Shown here piece after piece: positions 36,769 through 45,582 of a stretch of DNA of 64,000 nucleotides. A program made the position numbers and the translations under genes. Source of the stretch: Acidimicrobiaceae bacterium. GTDB taxonomy: Bacteria > Actinomycetota > Acidimicrobiia > Acidimicrobiales > RAAP-2. The stretch is from assembly GCA_027315005.1 (NCBI GenBank), contig DAHUZT010000114.1:81273-145272 (forward strand), given 5' to 3'. The notes beneath the pieces are model-generated. The model saw only the letters and a program-made list of their open reading frames with translations. It was not told the DNA's origin and did no database searches. Numbering within the stretch: the first letter of the stretch is position 1; each line of letters opens with the position of its first letter.

Positions 36769-38424
36769 GTGAACAGCAAAGACCCACATCTCCCCGACCT
36801 CGCCGCCGCAGCCGGCGCGGTCACCGTCGCCCAATCGGTCGTCGCCGCCGGCATCGAGGCCCTGGCCTCCGCTGGTGGGCCCGATGCGGCCCAGGTACTC
36901 GCCTATGATCTGGCCCACGCCGCAGCCGGCATCCGTACTGCCGAGGCCGCTCTCTCCTACGGTGCGCTCGGCGACATCGAGGCCCGGATCGCGTGCGCAT
37001 TTGCCGCCGATGCGGTCGCCGACCTGGCCGCCCGTACAGTGGGTCGGAGCGCCGAATGGAACGTCGCCTCCGACTGGATGGCGCCGGCCGACGCCTTCAT
37101 GGCGACCTACCGAGCTGCAGGGTTCCTGGCGTCACTCGCCGATCTCCCCGGAGAACGCCACCTGGACCCGGACTACGAGTTGGTGCGGGAGACCTTCCAC
37201 CGCTTCGCCGCAGAACAGATCCGGCCGCGTGCCGAGCACATCCATCGGGCCAACACCGACATCCCCGAGGAGATCATCTCGGGGATGGCCGAGATGGGTG
37301 GTTTCGGGATGTCGGTGCCGGAGCAGTACGGCGGTTTCGCAACCGGTGGCGAGGGCGACTATCTCGGGATGGTGGTAGCGACCGAAGAGCTGTCGTGGGG
37401 TTCGCTCGGGGCGGGTGGCTCGCTCATCACCCGTCCGGAGATCCTGACCCGGGCGATCGTTCACGGCGGGACCGAGGAGCAGAAGCAGCACTGGCTTCCG
37501 AGGCTGGCGTCGGCCGAGGTCATGGGGGCGGTGGCGGTCACCGAACCGGACTTCGGATCGGATGTGGCCGCAGTGGTGACCAGCGCGACCCCGACCTCGG
37601 GAGGTTGGCTGGTCAATGGGGTCAAGACATGGTGCACCTTCGCCGCCCGGGCCGACGTGCTGTTGTTGCTGGCCCGCACCGATCCCGACCGCACGAAGGC
37701 TCACCGGGGCCTGTCACTGTTCCTCGTCGAGAAGCCCCAGGCGGACGGGCACGGATTCGTCTTCGACCAGCAACCAGGTGCCGGTGGCCTCCCGGCCGGA
37801 CCGGCCGGGAGGATCGAAGGTCGTGCCATCGACACCCTCGGATACCGCGGTATGCACTCCTACGAGGTGGCCTTCGAGAACTGGTTCGTGCCCTCGGCCA
37901 ACCTGATCGGCGGAGAGGCCGGGCTCGGACAGGGCTTCTACCTCCAGATGCAGGGCTTCGAAAACGGCCGGCTGCAGACCGCGGCCCGGGCGGTCGGTGT
38001 CATGCAGGCGGCCTACGAGGCCGCGCTCGACTACGCGCGCAACCGGGTGGTCTTCGGTTCGCCGATCGTCGGGTACCAGCTGACCCGGACCAAGCTGGCT
38101 CGGATGGCGGTGCTCATCCAGGCCTCAAGGCAGTTCACCTACGAGGTGGCCCGCCTGATGGGCAAGGGGTCCGGAGCGCTCGAGGCCTCGATGATCAAGG
38201 CCTACGTGTGCCGGGCGGCCGAGTGGGTCACGAGAGAAGCGCTCCAGATCCACGGGGGTATGGGCTATGCCGAGGAGTTCCCGGTCAGTCGCTACTTCGT
38301 CGACGCACGGGTGCTCTCGATCTTCGAGGGCGCCGACGAGACACTGGCCCTGAAAGTGATCGCCCGCCGCCTCGTGGCCGACGCGTCTGCCACGAGGGGC
38401 GGCCGAGCATCGCGGCTACGGTGA
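36769..38424 (+). CDS. mcd: Acyl-CoA dehydrogenase with N-terminal extension, probable methylsuccinyl-CoA dehydrogenase
   Basis: About 551 residues. An N-terminal extension of about 140 residues, rich in Ala helices, precedes a full acyl-CoA dehydrogenase core (VTEPDFGSD, NGVKTWCTFAARADVLLLL, LQIHGGMGYAEEFPVSRYF, then IFEGADE with the catalytic Glu). The extended N-terminus and overall length match (2S)-methylsuccinyl-CoA dehydrogenase of the ethylmalonyl-CoA pathway. The mesaconyl-CoA hydratase-like and malyl-CoA lyase-like genes nearby support this. The start is uncertain: GTG 36769 or ATG 36739. Confidence 0.85.
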   Translation: MNSKDPHLPDLAAAAGAVTVAQSVVAAGIEALASAGGPDAAQVLAYDLAHAAAGIRTAEAALSYGALGDIEARIACAFAADAVADLAARTVGRSAEWNVASDWMAPADAFMATYRAAGFLASLADLPGERHLDPDYELVRETFHRFAAEQIRPRAEHIHRANTDIPEEIISGMAEMGGFGMSVPEQYGGFATGGEGDYLGMVVATEELSWGSLGAGGSLITRPEILTRAIVHGGTEEQKQHWLPRLASAEVMGAVAVTEPDFGSDVAAVVTSATPTSGGWLVNGVKTWCTFAARADVLLLLARTDPDRTKAHRGLSLFLVEKPQADGHGFVFDQQPGAGGLPAGPAGRIEGRAIDTLGYRGMHSYEVAFENWFVPSANLIGGEAGLGQGFYLQMQGFENGRLQTAARAVGVMQAAYEAALDYARNRVVFGSPIVGYQLTRTKLARMAVLIQASRQFTYEVARLMGKGSGALEASMIKAYVCRAAEWVTREALQIHGGMGYAEEFPVSRYFVDARVLSIFEGADETLALKVIARRLVADASATRGGRASRLR

Positions 38425-38428
38425 GCCG

Positions 38429-39169
38429 GTGGAGTACTCCGACCTGATCGACGCTGCGGAGGGCGAGACCGACACCCTGATGCTCGCCATCGAGTCCGGG
38501 GAGCTCGACGACGTGGTACCGACCTGCTCCGAGTGGGAGATCGCCGATCTGGCCCGGCACGTGGGTGACTTCTGCGGATTCTGGACCCACGTGCTCTGCG
38601 AGGGAACCGGCCGCCCGAAGCCCGAGTTGGGCGATCCTCCCGAAGACGACCGGCTCCCTGGGTGGACAGCTCAGTGCGCTGGGCATCTGTTCGCCGAACT
38701 CCGGGCCACCCCGGCCGAATGCGAAGTCTGGACCTTCTTCGATGCCGATCAACATGCCCGATTCGTGGCTCGACGCGGCGCACACGAGCTCGCCGTTCAC
38801 CGCACCGATGCCCAGTGGGCGCACGGCGCGGTCGATCCCATCGGTGCAGAGCTCGCCGCTGACGGGATAGACGAAGTCCTAGACGTGCTGGTGAACGCTC
38901 GCGGTGACCGCAGTCCGGGCACAGGAAGGGTGATGACGCTTCGCTCGTCCGATCTCGGGTCGCAGTGGTTCATCACCCTCGATCGGGACCACGTCGCTGT
39001 GGAACGACGATCAGAGGACGACACTCCGCTCGAGGGAAGCAACCTGGTCGTGACGGGTACTGCGTCCGACCTCGAGCTCACCCTCTACCATCGGCCGACC
39101 TTGAGCCCGGTCGATGTGCACGGTGACTACACCGTCCTCGAGGAGTGGCATCGCAGGTTCACCTTCTGA
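38429..39169 (+). CDS. Maleylpyruvate isomerase/DinB-like mycothiol-dependent family protein
   Basis: A 246-residue protein of the actinobacterial MDMPI-N family. The metal-binding residues are placed as His in IADLARHVGDF and Glu/His in AHELAVHRTDAQ. Members are mycothiol-dependent isomerases or transferases; the exact reaction here is unknown. GTG 38429 lies 4 bp after the mcd stop, so the pair is probably co-transcribed. Confidence 0.85.
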   Translation: MEYSDLIDAAEGETDTLMLAIESGELDDVVPTCSEWEIADLARHVGDFCGFWTHVLCEGTGRPKPELGDPPEDDRLPGWTAQCAGHLFAELRATPAECEVWTFFDADQHARFVARRGAHELAVHRTDAQWAHGAVDPIGAELAADGIDEVLDVLVNARGDRSPGTGRVMTLRSSDLGSQWFITLDRDHVAVERRSEDDTPLEGSNLVVTGTASDLELTLYHRPTLSPVDVHGDYTVLEEWHRRFTF

Positions 39170-39178
39170 CTGCGTCGA

Positions 39179-40129
39179 TCACCCGGCCCCGGTCTCTGCC
39201 GAGTGGCTGAGACCCGCCCGTTCTCCCCGGACGACGAACTTGGTGGCCATCTTGCGTGACGCCTCGTCGATCATCTCGTCACCGAACATGACCGCGCCGG
39301 TCCGATCGTCCTCGGTGGCCTTCCGGTACGCCCGGAGGATGTTCCACGCCCGGTCGAACTGCTCCTGGGTGGGCGAGAAGACTTCGTTCAACACTCCAAC
39401 CTGGTCGGGGGTGAGGGCCCACTTCCCGTCATACCCGAGGACGCGGGTGCGCTGAGAGAATTCGCGCAGTGCGTCGAGCTCACGGATCTTGAGGACCGGC
39501 CCGTCGATGACCTGTAGCCCGTTGGCCCGGCCCGCCATCAGGATCTTCGAGAAGACGTAGTTGAAATGGTCACCCGGGTACTCCGGAATCGCCACGCCTC
39601 CGGTGAGAACGGGCATCTCCATGGATGCGGCAAAGTCGGCCGGGCCGAAGATGATGGTCTCGAGACGCGGGGACGCCGCGCAGATCTCCTCGACGTTGAT
39701 CAGCCCGCGGGTGGTCTCGATCTGGGCCTCGATGCCGACATGGCCGACACTGAGCCCGCACCGTTGCTCGACCTGGCTGAGTAGGAGGTCCAGTGCGACC
39801 ACCTCGGAGGCCGTCTGCACCTTTGGCAGCATCAACTCGTCGAGACGCTCGCCGGCGTTGGACACCACCTCGATCACATCCTCGTAGGTCCACTGGGTAT
39901 CCCATGCGTTGACACGCACGCAGAGCACCCGGTCATCCCATGGGAGGTTCTTGATGGCGTCGGCAACCTTCGAGCGCGCCGACTCCTTCTCGAGTGGGGC
40001 CACCGAGTCCTCCAGATCGAGGAAGCTCATGTCAGCGGGTACGGTCGGGGCCTTGGCCAGAAAGCGCTCGTTCGATCCGGGAGACGACATGCACGAGCGG
40101 CGTGGCAGGTTTCGGGAACGTTCGGACAT
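39179..40129 (-). CDS. mcl1: HpcH/HpaI/CitE-family lyase, probable (methyl)malyl-CoA lyase
   Basis: A TIM-barrel lyase of about 316 residues starting MSERSRNLPRRSCMSSPGSNERF. It has LDLEDSVAPLEKESAR (substrate and Mg region), CVRVNAWDTQW, ELMLPKVQT, EAQIETTRGL with the metal-binding Glu, and IFGPADFAASM with the Asp. Length and motifs fit the actinobacterial CitE-like malyl-CoA/beta-methylmalyl-CoA lyases, which release glyoxylate and propionyl-CoA. It is convergent with the MDMPI gene and near mcd and mch. The open frame extends to 40414 but ATG 40129 begins the family homology. Confidence 0.85.
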   Translation of the reverse strand: MSERSRNLPRRSCMSSPGSNERFLAKAPTVPADMSFLDLEDSVAPLEKESARSKVADAIKNLPWDDRVLCVRVNAWDTQWTYEDVIEVVSNAGERLDELMLPKVQTASEVVALDLLLSQVEQRCGLSVGHVGIEAQIETTRGLINVEEICAASPRLETIIFGPADFAASMEMPVLTGGVAIPEYPGDHFNYVFSKILMAGRANGLQVIDGPVLKIRELDALREFSQRTRVLGYDGKWALTPDQVGVLNEVFSPTQEQFDRAWNILRAYRKATEDDRTGAVMFGDEMIDEASRKMATKFVVRGERAGLSHSAETGAG

Positions 40130-40842
40130 GACCACATGGTACGACGAGAAGACATTCACCCCAAACGGCACATCGGAATTGAGCGGGGTGTAGTCAAACG
40201 GCAGGGATCCGCCAGCGCGAAACGGGGGCGCACCAGTCTGAGGTTGTTCAACTACCGCAGATGGAGGACCCCCGTGGTGACCGACGTCATCTCTGTTCGA
40301 AAGCGCGGCAATCACATCGAGCACAATCAATATCTCAACAGAGTCAAGCTCCAAATTCTCTACAAGTTTGTCTTCGGGCCAGCTACCGTGGAATCGGCAC
40401 TCCAGAAGCAGCACCCTGTCTCGTCATCCCGTGGTGCCTGTCAGTAAACGGTGTGCAACCCGATCGGATAGATCGACGGTCGATCTGTTGGATCTCCGAG
40501 GCAGAGCGCAGCGGGGATCGCATCAGGCGCAAAGAGGGCCACAGTCTGGTGCGGGGGTAGACCCGAAACCCTATGGCCGGTGACGGTCGAGCACAGAGGA
40601 TGTGCGGCTCGAGAAACGTGAACGCTGCACTTGTCTTCTGACCCGGACCCAGGCGGGCTCAAGCGAAAATCGCAGTCAAGTGGAATCCGGTGCGATCTCC
40701 GGCGATATTTGGAACTGATTCGGCTTCGTAGGTCAAACATCGTTCAGGGCGCGTCCCAGCCGACGGCGAGGTAGCTGCTCATCATCGACAACTGTTCAAA
40801 CTCCCAGTTCAGGGCCTTGTCACCTCTCCGCGCGGCCTCTTC
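40130..40842. other. 713-bp region without a convincing gene
   Basis: This stretch is less GC-rich than its surroundings. It contains short open frames without family features, including a 99-residue minus-strand frame (40441-40740) that I do not accept. On the minus strand, in frame with the lyase, 40280-40414 reads LVENLELDSVEILIVLDVIA, reminiscent of an acyl carrier protein. No promoter, terminator or RNA structure was identified with confidence. Confidence 0.5.
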
Positions 40843-42135
40843 CTAACCTCGCTCCGCGTCGGACCGGCCGGCTGTCTCGCTCCCCAGCTGATCGGGGGTC
40901 AGCTGCTCGGAGATCAGCCGGTCGAACCGGGACGGATCGTCCCCGACGAAGCTCCGGCAGAGCGGAAGCCCTTCTACGTAGCAGGTCAGGTAGGCCCTCC
41001 ATGTCGGATGGGTGAGGAACTCCACGGCCTTCCGCGCCCGGTCGGGGGACAACAGAGCCCAGTCCGCTAGCTCGTCTGCCACCGTGTCCGGATCGGCTCC
41101 GTCCTCGTGCAGCCGGAAGGCGGCGTTCTGACGGGCCGCACCCAGAGCCTCCGACGCCTCGGCCACCATGGCCACCACGTCCGCGTCGTAGGGAATGCCC
41201 AGCGGGCGCAGGTGTTCGGCCACCATCGGCTCGGGCCTCTGGCCGACTGCGACCTCGAGGCCGAGGTCGGCCAGTCCTTCGGCAAGCAGGCACTGCGGAG
41301 TACCGACGAGAAAGATGCTCTCCTCCCACCAGTGGCGGATTCGGACCAGTCCCACCTCCTTGCGGGTGTGCTCGGTGTGGTGGCCCGGATAGGACTCGTG
41401 CGCGACCAGGTGGGCGAGCCCGGTCGAAAGGACGGGAAGGTCGGTGTTGACCGCAACTCTGCTCACCAGCCCACCGAGGTAGTAGTTGAAGCCCGACCAC
41501 GGCTGGCCGTCCACCAGCACGAACTCCACCTGCTCCCCCTCCGGCAGTCCGAACAGGCTTCGGGTCCGATCGCGCAGGTCATCGGCCAACGAGGTGATCG
41601 CCGCATCGAGCCGGTCGGGGGGAACGGCCTGGGCCTCGCGCCAGTTGACGAGGCGTTCGACCAACGATCCGGTCCCGGGCAGCACGTCCTCGAGCTGGCG
41701 ATGAGCGTCCCGGATCGTCTCCTCGGCTACCCGGGCGGGACGGATGCCGTAGCAAGCCTCGACCTCGTCGGCGTAACCGATCGGCTCCCCGGCGAGCTTG
41801 CGGGCGCTGGTCAACAGCCCGAGCGTCTGGGCCCGAAGCCAGTGGCGCCGGGAGTATGGGCGACCGCGGCCACCCGGATCCGATCCGGTCGCGCCGTCGA
41901 GAGGCTCGCCGGCGTCCAAGTCGGCGAGCAAGGCCCGAGCCTCGGCGACAAGTCGTTCTGGAGGTCGAAGCGCCTCCGCTCCCACGAGGGCGGCGAATCC
42001 GGGAGGTCCGTAGTAGGCATCCACCAGTCCCTCGATGTGCCGACCGAGCCGCAGGCCCAGCATCAGGTAGCTGACAACCAGGCCTCCGGGCTCATCACCG
42101 GCACCGGCACCGCTGCGGGGCACGGGACCGGTCAT
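40843..42135 (-). CDS. DUF885-like metallopeptidase family protein
   Basis: About 430 residues. The metal site HESYPGHH (HLVAHESYPGHHTEHTRKEV) followed by a later Glu in LLAEGLADLGLEVAVG matches the DUF885/HEXXH-like gluzincin group. ATG 42135 lies 4 bp from the stop of the upstream dienelactone hydrolase, so they form a pair. No signal peptide is seen. The natural substrate is unknown. Confidence 0.83.
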   Translation of the reverse strand: MTGPVPRSGAGAGDEPGGLVVSYLMLGLRLGRHIEGLVDAYYGPPGFAALVGAEALRPPERLVAEARALLADLDAGEPLDGATGSDPGGRGRPYSRRHWLRAQTLGLLTSARKLAGEPIGYADEVEACYGIRPARVAEETIRDAHRQLEDVLPGTGSLVERLVNWREAQAVPPDRLDAAITSLADDLRDRTRSLFGLPEGEQVEFVLVDGQPWSGFNYYLGGLVSRVAVNTDLPVLSTGLAHLVAHESYPGHHTEHTRKEVGLVRIRHWWEESIFLVGTPQCLLAEGLADLGLEVAVGQRPEPMVAEHLRPLGIPYDADVVAMVAEASEALGAARQNAAFRLHEDGADPDTVADELADWALLSPDRARKAVEFLTHPTWRAYLTCYVEGLPLCRSFVGDDPSRFDRLISEQLTPDQLGSETAGRSDAERG

Positions 42136-42139
42136 CAGC

Positions 42140-42832
42140 TCATGAGAGGTTCGACCGGAAGAACTCGGTGGCGCGTTCCCAAAGGAGCTCGGCCGATTCG
42201 CGATGGTACGCCTCGGGACGGTCCTCGTTCGCGAAGGCATGCCCGGCGTCGGCATAGATGTGGAGCACGGCGTCCTTGTCCAGACGGGTCAGCTCGCGCT
42301 CGAGCTCCCTCGCCGCTTCGGGAGTGAAGAAATCATCGTGCCCCGCGGCGTGGCACTGCACTTTGGCTTCGAGCCGGCGGTAATCGGGTTGCACGTCGGG
42401 CCAGGGGATCAACCCGTAGGCGGGCACCACCGCCTTGACCGCGTCCGGCCGTTGGGTGGCGAGGACGAGGGCGAGCCCGCCCCCCATGCAGAAGCCGATC
42501 ACCCCAACGTGGGATCGGCCGGTGCGCCGACTCAGCTCGTCAACCGCCCCGCTCAGATCGCGTGACGCGGTGTCCATCTTCAGTGCCATCATCGCCTTGC
42601 CCGCATCGTCGGGCTCGGTGAGTGGGACGGTGGTCCCGTGGTAGAGATCCGGAGCGAGCGCGGTGAACCCGGCGGCCGCGAAACGATCGCAGGTACGCAT
42701 GATCTGGTCGACCAATCCCCACCATTCCTGGAGGACGATGATGCCGGACGTGGATCCGGAACCGCCCTGAGGGACAGCCAGATAAGCCTCCCCGGTGCTC
42801 CCATTACTCGGAAATTCGATGCGTTCGCCCAT
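42140..42832 (-). CDS. Dienelactone hydrolase family protein
   Basis: An alpha/beta hydrolase of about 230 residues with a cysteine nucleophile. The triad is Cys in GVIGFCMGGGLALV, Asp in AAGHDDFFTPE and His in ADAGHAFANEDRPEAY. FIVLQEWWGL-like IIVLQEWWGLVDQI is the family N-terminal block. Dienelactone hydrolase opens dienelactone in chloroaromatic degradation, but most members have other unknown substrates. ATG 42832 was preferred to upstream in-frame starts. It is followed closely by the DUF885-like gene. Confidence 0.92.
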   Translation of the reverse strand: MGERIEFPSNGSTGEAYLAVPQGGSGSTSGIIVLQEWWGLVDQIMRTCDRFAAAGFTALAPDLYHGTTVPLTEPDDAGKAMMALKMDTASRDLSGAVDELSRRTGRSHVGVIGFCMGGGLALVLATQRPDAVKAVVPAYGLIPWPDVQPDYRRLEAKVQCHAAGHDDFFTPEAARELERELTRLDKDAVLHIYADAGHAFANEDRPEAYHRESAELLWERATEFFRSNLS

Positions 42833-42933
42833 GTTTGCGACCATAGTCGGCCGCGACAAGTCCCAGCTCACACACCGGTTGGACACCCAAAGCTTGTGGT
42901 CGTGGGCTACATCGACTAGACAGTGGTCCCGTT

Positions 42934-44154
42934 ATGCCTCGCGCCGAGCACATCTCGACGGTTGGGCCAAACGCCTCCCCCCACCCCCGGAGTCCGTCAC
43001 GCCGGAAGCTGCGCGCCCTGTTGGCCGTGGCATGGCTCGTTGGCGTGGCCTCGTCGGTGGTGGTCACGGCGGAGCCGGCCGCCGCCAACCAGATAGCCAG
43101 CGACAAGGCCGAAGCATCCGCCATCTCGGCGAAGCTCCAAGGCATCCAGGCCCAGGAACAGGCACTTTCCGGGCAGGTGGAACAGGCGGATTACCAACTG
43201 AGCCAGATCCAGTCGGAGATCTCGGCAAACCAGGCCAAGGTGGTGAAGGACCAGGCAGCGGTCGACCGGGACGTGCTTCAGCTCCGGACCGAGGCCATCG
43301 CCAGCTACACCAGCAGCGGCGAGAGCAGCCAGGCGACGGTGATGTTCTCGTCGAACGTCAACGTGTCGGGGATCCGGTCCGAGTACACCTCCATCGCAAA
43401 CGGAAACGTCACCACCGTCATCGACCGACTCCATTCCGCGCAGAGTCAACTCCAGGCGGCGCAGTCGACCCTCAAGCAGCAGTCGAGCCGGGCCGTCGCC
43501 ACCCGTGACGGCCTCCAGAGCGCCGAGAACCAGTCGGCCGCGTTGCTCTCGCAGTACAATGCCACGCTGAACAGCGTGAACTCGCAGATCCAGACCCTGG
43601 TGGCCGCCCAGCAGGCCGCCCAACAGCAGGCGGCGGCGGCTGCGGCGAAAGCGGCGTTCACCGCCCAAGTGGCTGCGTCGCAGCAGGCACAGGCCCGGTC
43701 CCAGCCCCGTGCCCAGATACCTACCGGAAGCGCTGCGGGTGGAGCTGGTGGTGGGGGCGGACCTGCCCCAGGCTCCGGCCCGCTCCCGAGCCTGGCCGGC
43801 GGTGCGGCCGGAGCGGTCCAGGCGGCCGAGTCCCAACTCGGCGTCCCGTACGTCTGGGGTGGTGAAACTCCCGGGGTCGCCTTCGACTGCTCCGGGCTGG
43901 TGCAGTGGGCCTACTCCCAGGTCGGGATCAGCCTGCCTCGGACCTCCGGAGCCCAGTTCGGTGCCACCATCCAGATCCCGCTGTCCGACATCCAGCCCGG
44001 TGACCTGCTCTTCTACGGTCCCGGTGGCAGCCAGCACGTGGCCATGTACGTCGGTGGCGGCATGATGATCGAGGCGCCGGCGCCAGGCCTCGGAGTGCAC
44101 ATCACCCCGGTGCGCACGGGCGCTGGTTTCGCCGGGGTCGGCCGGGTCCAGTAG
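42934..44154 (+). CDS. Secreted NlpC/P60 peptidoglycan hydrolase with coiled coil
   Basis: A 406-residue protein. A signal segment (LRALLAVAWLVGVASSVVVTAEPAAA, broken here as ALLAVAWLVGVASS and VVTAEPAAA) is followed by a long coiled coil (residues about 50-265, Gln/Ala-rich), a Gly/Pro linker and a C-terminal NlpC/P60 domain. The catalytic Cys is C319 in FDCSGLVQWAY and the His is H368 in GSQHVAMYVGGG. This is the architecture of actinobacterial RipA/RipC-type endopeptidases that split daughter cells, where the coiled coil is regulatory. Confidence 0.93.
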   Translation: MPRAEHISTVGPNASPHPRSPSRRKLRALLAVAWLVGVASSVVVTAEPAAANQIASDKAEASAISAKLQGIQAQEQALSGQVEQADYQLSQIQSEISANQAKVVKDQAAVDRDVLQLRTEAIASYTSSGESSQATVMFSSNVNVSGIRSEYTSIANGNVTTVIDRLHSAQSQLQAAQSTLKQQSSRAVATRDGLQSAENQSAALLSQYNATLNSVNSQIQTLVAAQQAAQQQAAAAAAKAAFTAQVAASQQAQARSQPRAQIPTGSAAGGAGGGGGPAPGSGPLPSLAGGAAGAVQAAESQLGVPYVWGGETPGVAFDCSGLVQWAYSQVGISLPRTSGAQFGATIQIPLSDIQPGDLLFYGPGGSQHVAMYVGGGMMIEAPAPGLGVHITPVRTGAGFAGVGRVQ

Positions 44155-44324
44155 ACCCGTCGATCCGGACACCGGTGGGTCCAGCGGGGCCGGCAGAGGA
44201 TGCACCTGCGTGGCGCCCTCACCCCGTCTGAGTGCTGGTGCATACTGGGTGAGCCCCGATCGGCTCCGGTGCACTCCGGCACCCATCGGACCGGGTCCGC
44301 CATCCCCATGAGAGCGCGCACGCC

Positions 44325-45464
44325 ATGAGACCGATCCCCGTCGCCTTCCACATCTGGTTCCTCGAGGTCCACACCTACGGGATCGGCCTTGCCCTCACCT
44401 TCTGGTTCGGGCTGCGCTACACCGAACGTCGTCTTCGCCGGTCGGGATACTCCTGGCAGTGGGTGACGGCCATGTTCGTCTGGGTCATCGTTGCAGCCAT
44501 CGTTGGCGCACGCGCGATGCACGTCCTGGCCAACCTGTCGTATTACTCGCACAACCCCGCTCAGATCATCGCCATCTGGCAGGGTGGCCTGTCATCCTTC
44601 GGGGGCCTCATGCTCGGCGTCCCGACCGCAATCGTGATCACCCGGCGGCGCTGCCCAGAGCTGTCCATCCTGCGTTTCGCCGACCTGATGGCACCGGTGC
44701 TCATGGCTTGCTGGGGGATCGGTCGGCTTCTCGGTCCCCAGCTCATGATCGCAGGCGGTGGACACCGGACCAACCAGTGGTTCGGGATGTACTACGCCGG
44801 ACAGGTGGGCAAGCGGCTGCCAGTTCCCCTGTTCCAGGCAGCAGAAGACCTGTCCATCTTCGTCATCCTGCTGCTCGTCGAACGCTGGCTGCGCTCAACC
44901 GAGCCGAGCCTGCTGGGTGGTGATCGGTCAGACACGGTCGACGCATCGGAGATCGAGGACCAGGGCATGGACGGCGTCCGGGGCGACCTTGCCCTCCGGG
45001 CGGTGAGCGATCGGATAGGACCCACCTCCTCGTTCGGAGTGGAGATCCCGGAGTCCGACGGTGCGGATGCCGGGCAAGAGGAGCGTGCCGATCTCCGGCC
45101 ATCACCGCACGAGAAGATTGCCGCTCCCCGAACGGCGAACCCACCTCCGGCGGGGATCGTCCTCGGTGTCGGGATGGTCCTCTGGGGGATCGAACGGTTC
45201 TCCGATCAGCACCTGTGGCTCGCCGAGCCCGGCCACCTTGGGTCGTTCCTCGTCCAACTGGCTGGCATCGGCCTTTCGCTTGCCGGAATCGCTCTGCTCC
45301 TCACCCGGCTCGGCCCGCTCATGCGCTGGCGGCGCGGCGAAGGGGACCGCATCGTCCCTCCACCGAGCACGCCCGACCGGCCGGAGGTCGACGAACCCCC
45401 TTCCCGTACAACAGTTCACGCCACCGGGGCGAGCGCACCGTTGTCCAGGCAGTCGGAGACCTGA
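44325..45464 (+). CDS. Divergent prolipoprotein diacylglyceryl transferase (Lgt)-like membrane protein
   Basis: A 379-residue membrane protein with about seven hydrophobic segments and the Lgt outline (FLEVHTYGIGLAL, IVGARAMHVL, WQGGLSSFGGLMLGV, WGIGRLLGPQLM). Several Lgt hallmark residues are altered: the His of the GG-SFHGG motif is missing, GRxGNFING reads GRLLGPQLM, and HPxQLYE reads VPLFQAAE. An acidic insert of about 80 residues sits between the last segments. It may not transfer diacylglycerol. ATG 44325 is the start; it follows the NlpC/P60 gene. Confidence 0.75.
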   Translation: MRPIPVAFHIWFLEVHTYGIGLALTFWFGLRYTERRLRRSGYSWQWVTAMFVWVIVAAIVGARAMHVLANLSYYSHNPAQIIAIWQGGLSSFGGLMLGVPTAIVITRRRCPELSILRFADLMAPVLMACWGIGRLLGPQLMIAGGGHRTNQWFGMYYAGQVGKRLPVPLFQAAEDLSIFVILLLVERWLRSTEPSLLGGDRSDTVDASEIEDQGMDGVRGDLALRAVSDRIGPTSSFGVEIPESDGADAGQEERADLRPSPHEKIAAPRTANPPPAGIVLGVGMVLWGIERFSDQHLWLAEPGHLGSFLVQLAGIGLSLAGIALLLTRLGPLMRWRRGEGDRIVPPPSTPDRPEVDEPPSRTTVHATGASAPLSRQSET

Positions 45465-45582
45465 GTCGAACGCGAACACCCGCCACCGGTTGGAGGACCG
45501 CCGGTCTTCGTGGCCGAGTCGGTGGTCGCGACGAGCAGTTGTGGCACCGCGATCGGCACGCTACGTTCCCTCCATCCCGGTG

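Noticed and set aside
40441..40740. 99-residue minus-strand open frame in the 713-bp gap
   Set aside because: No motif, no ribosome-binding site and a composition like random sequence.
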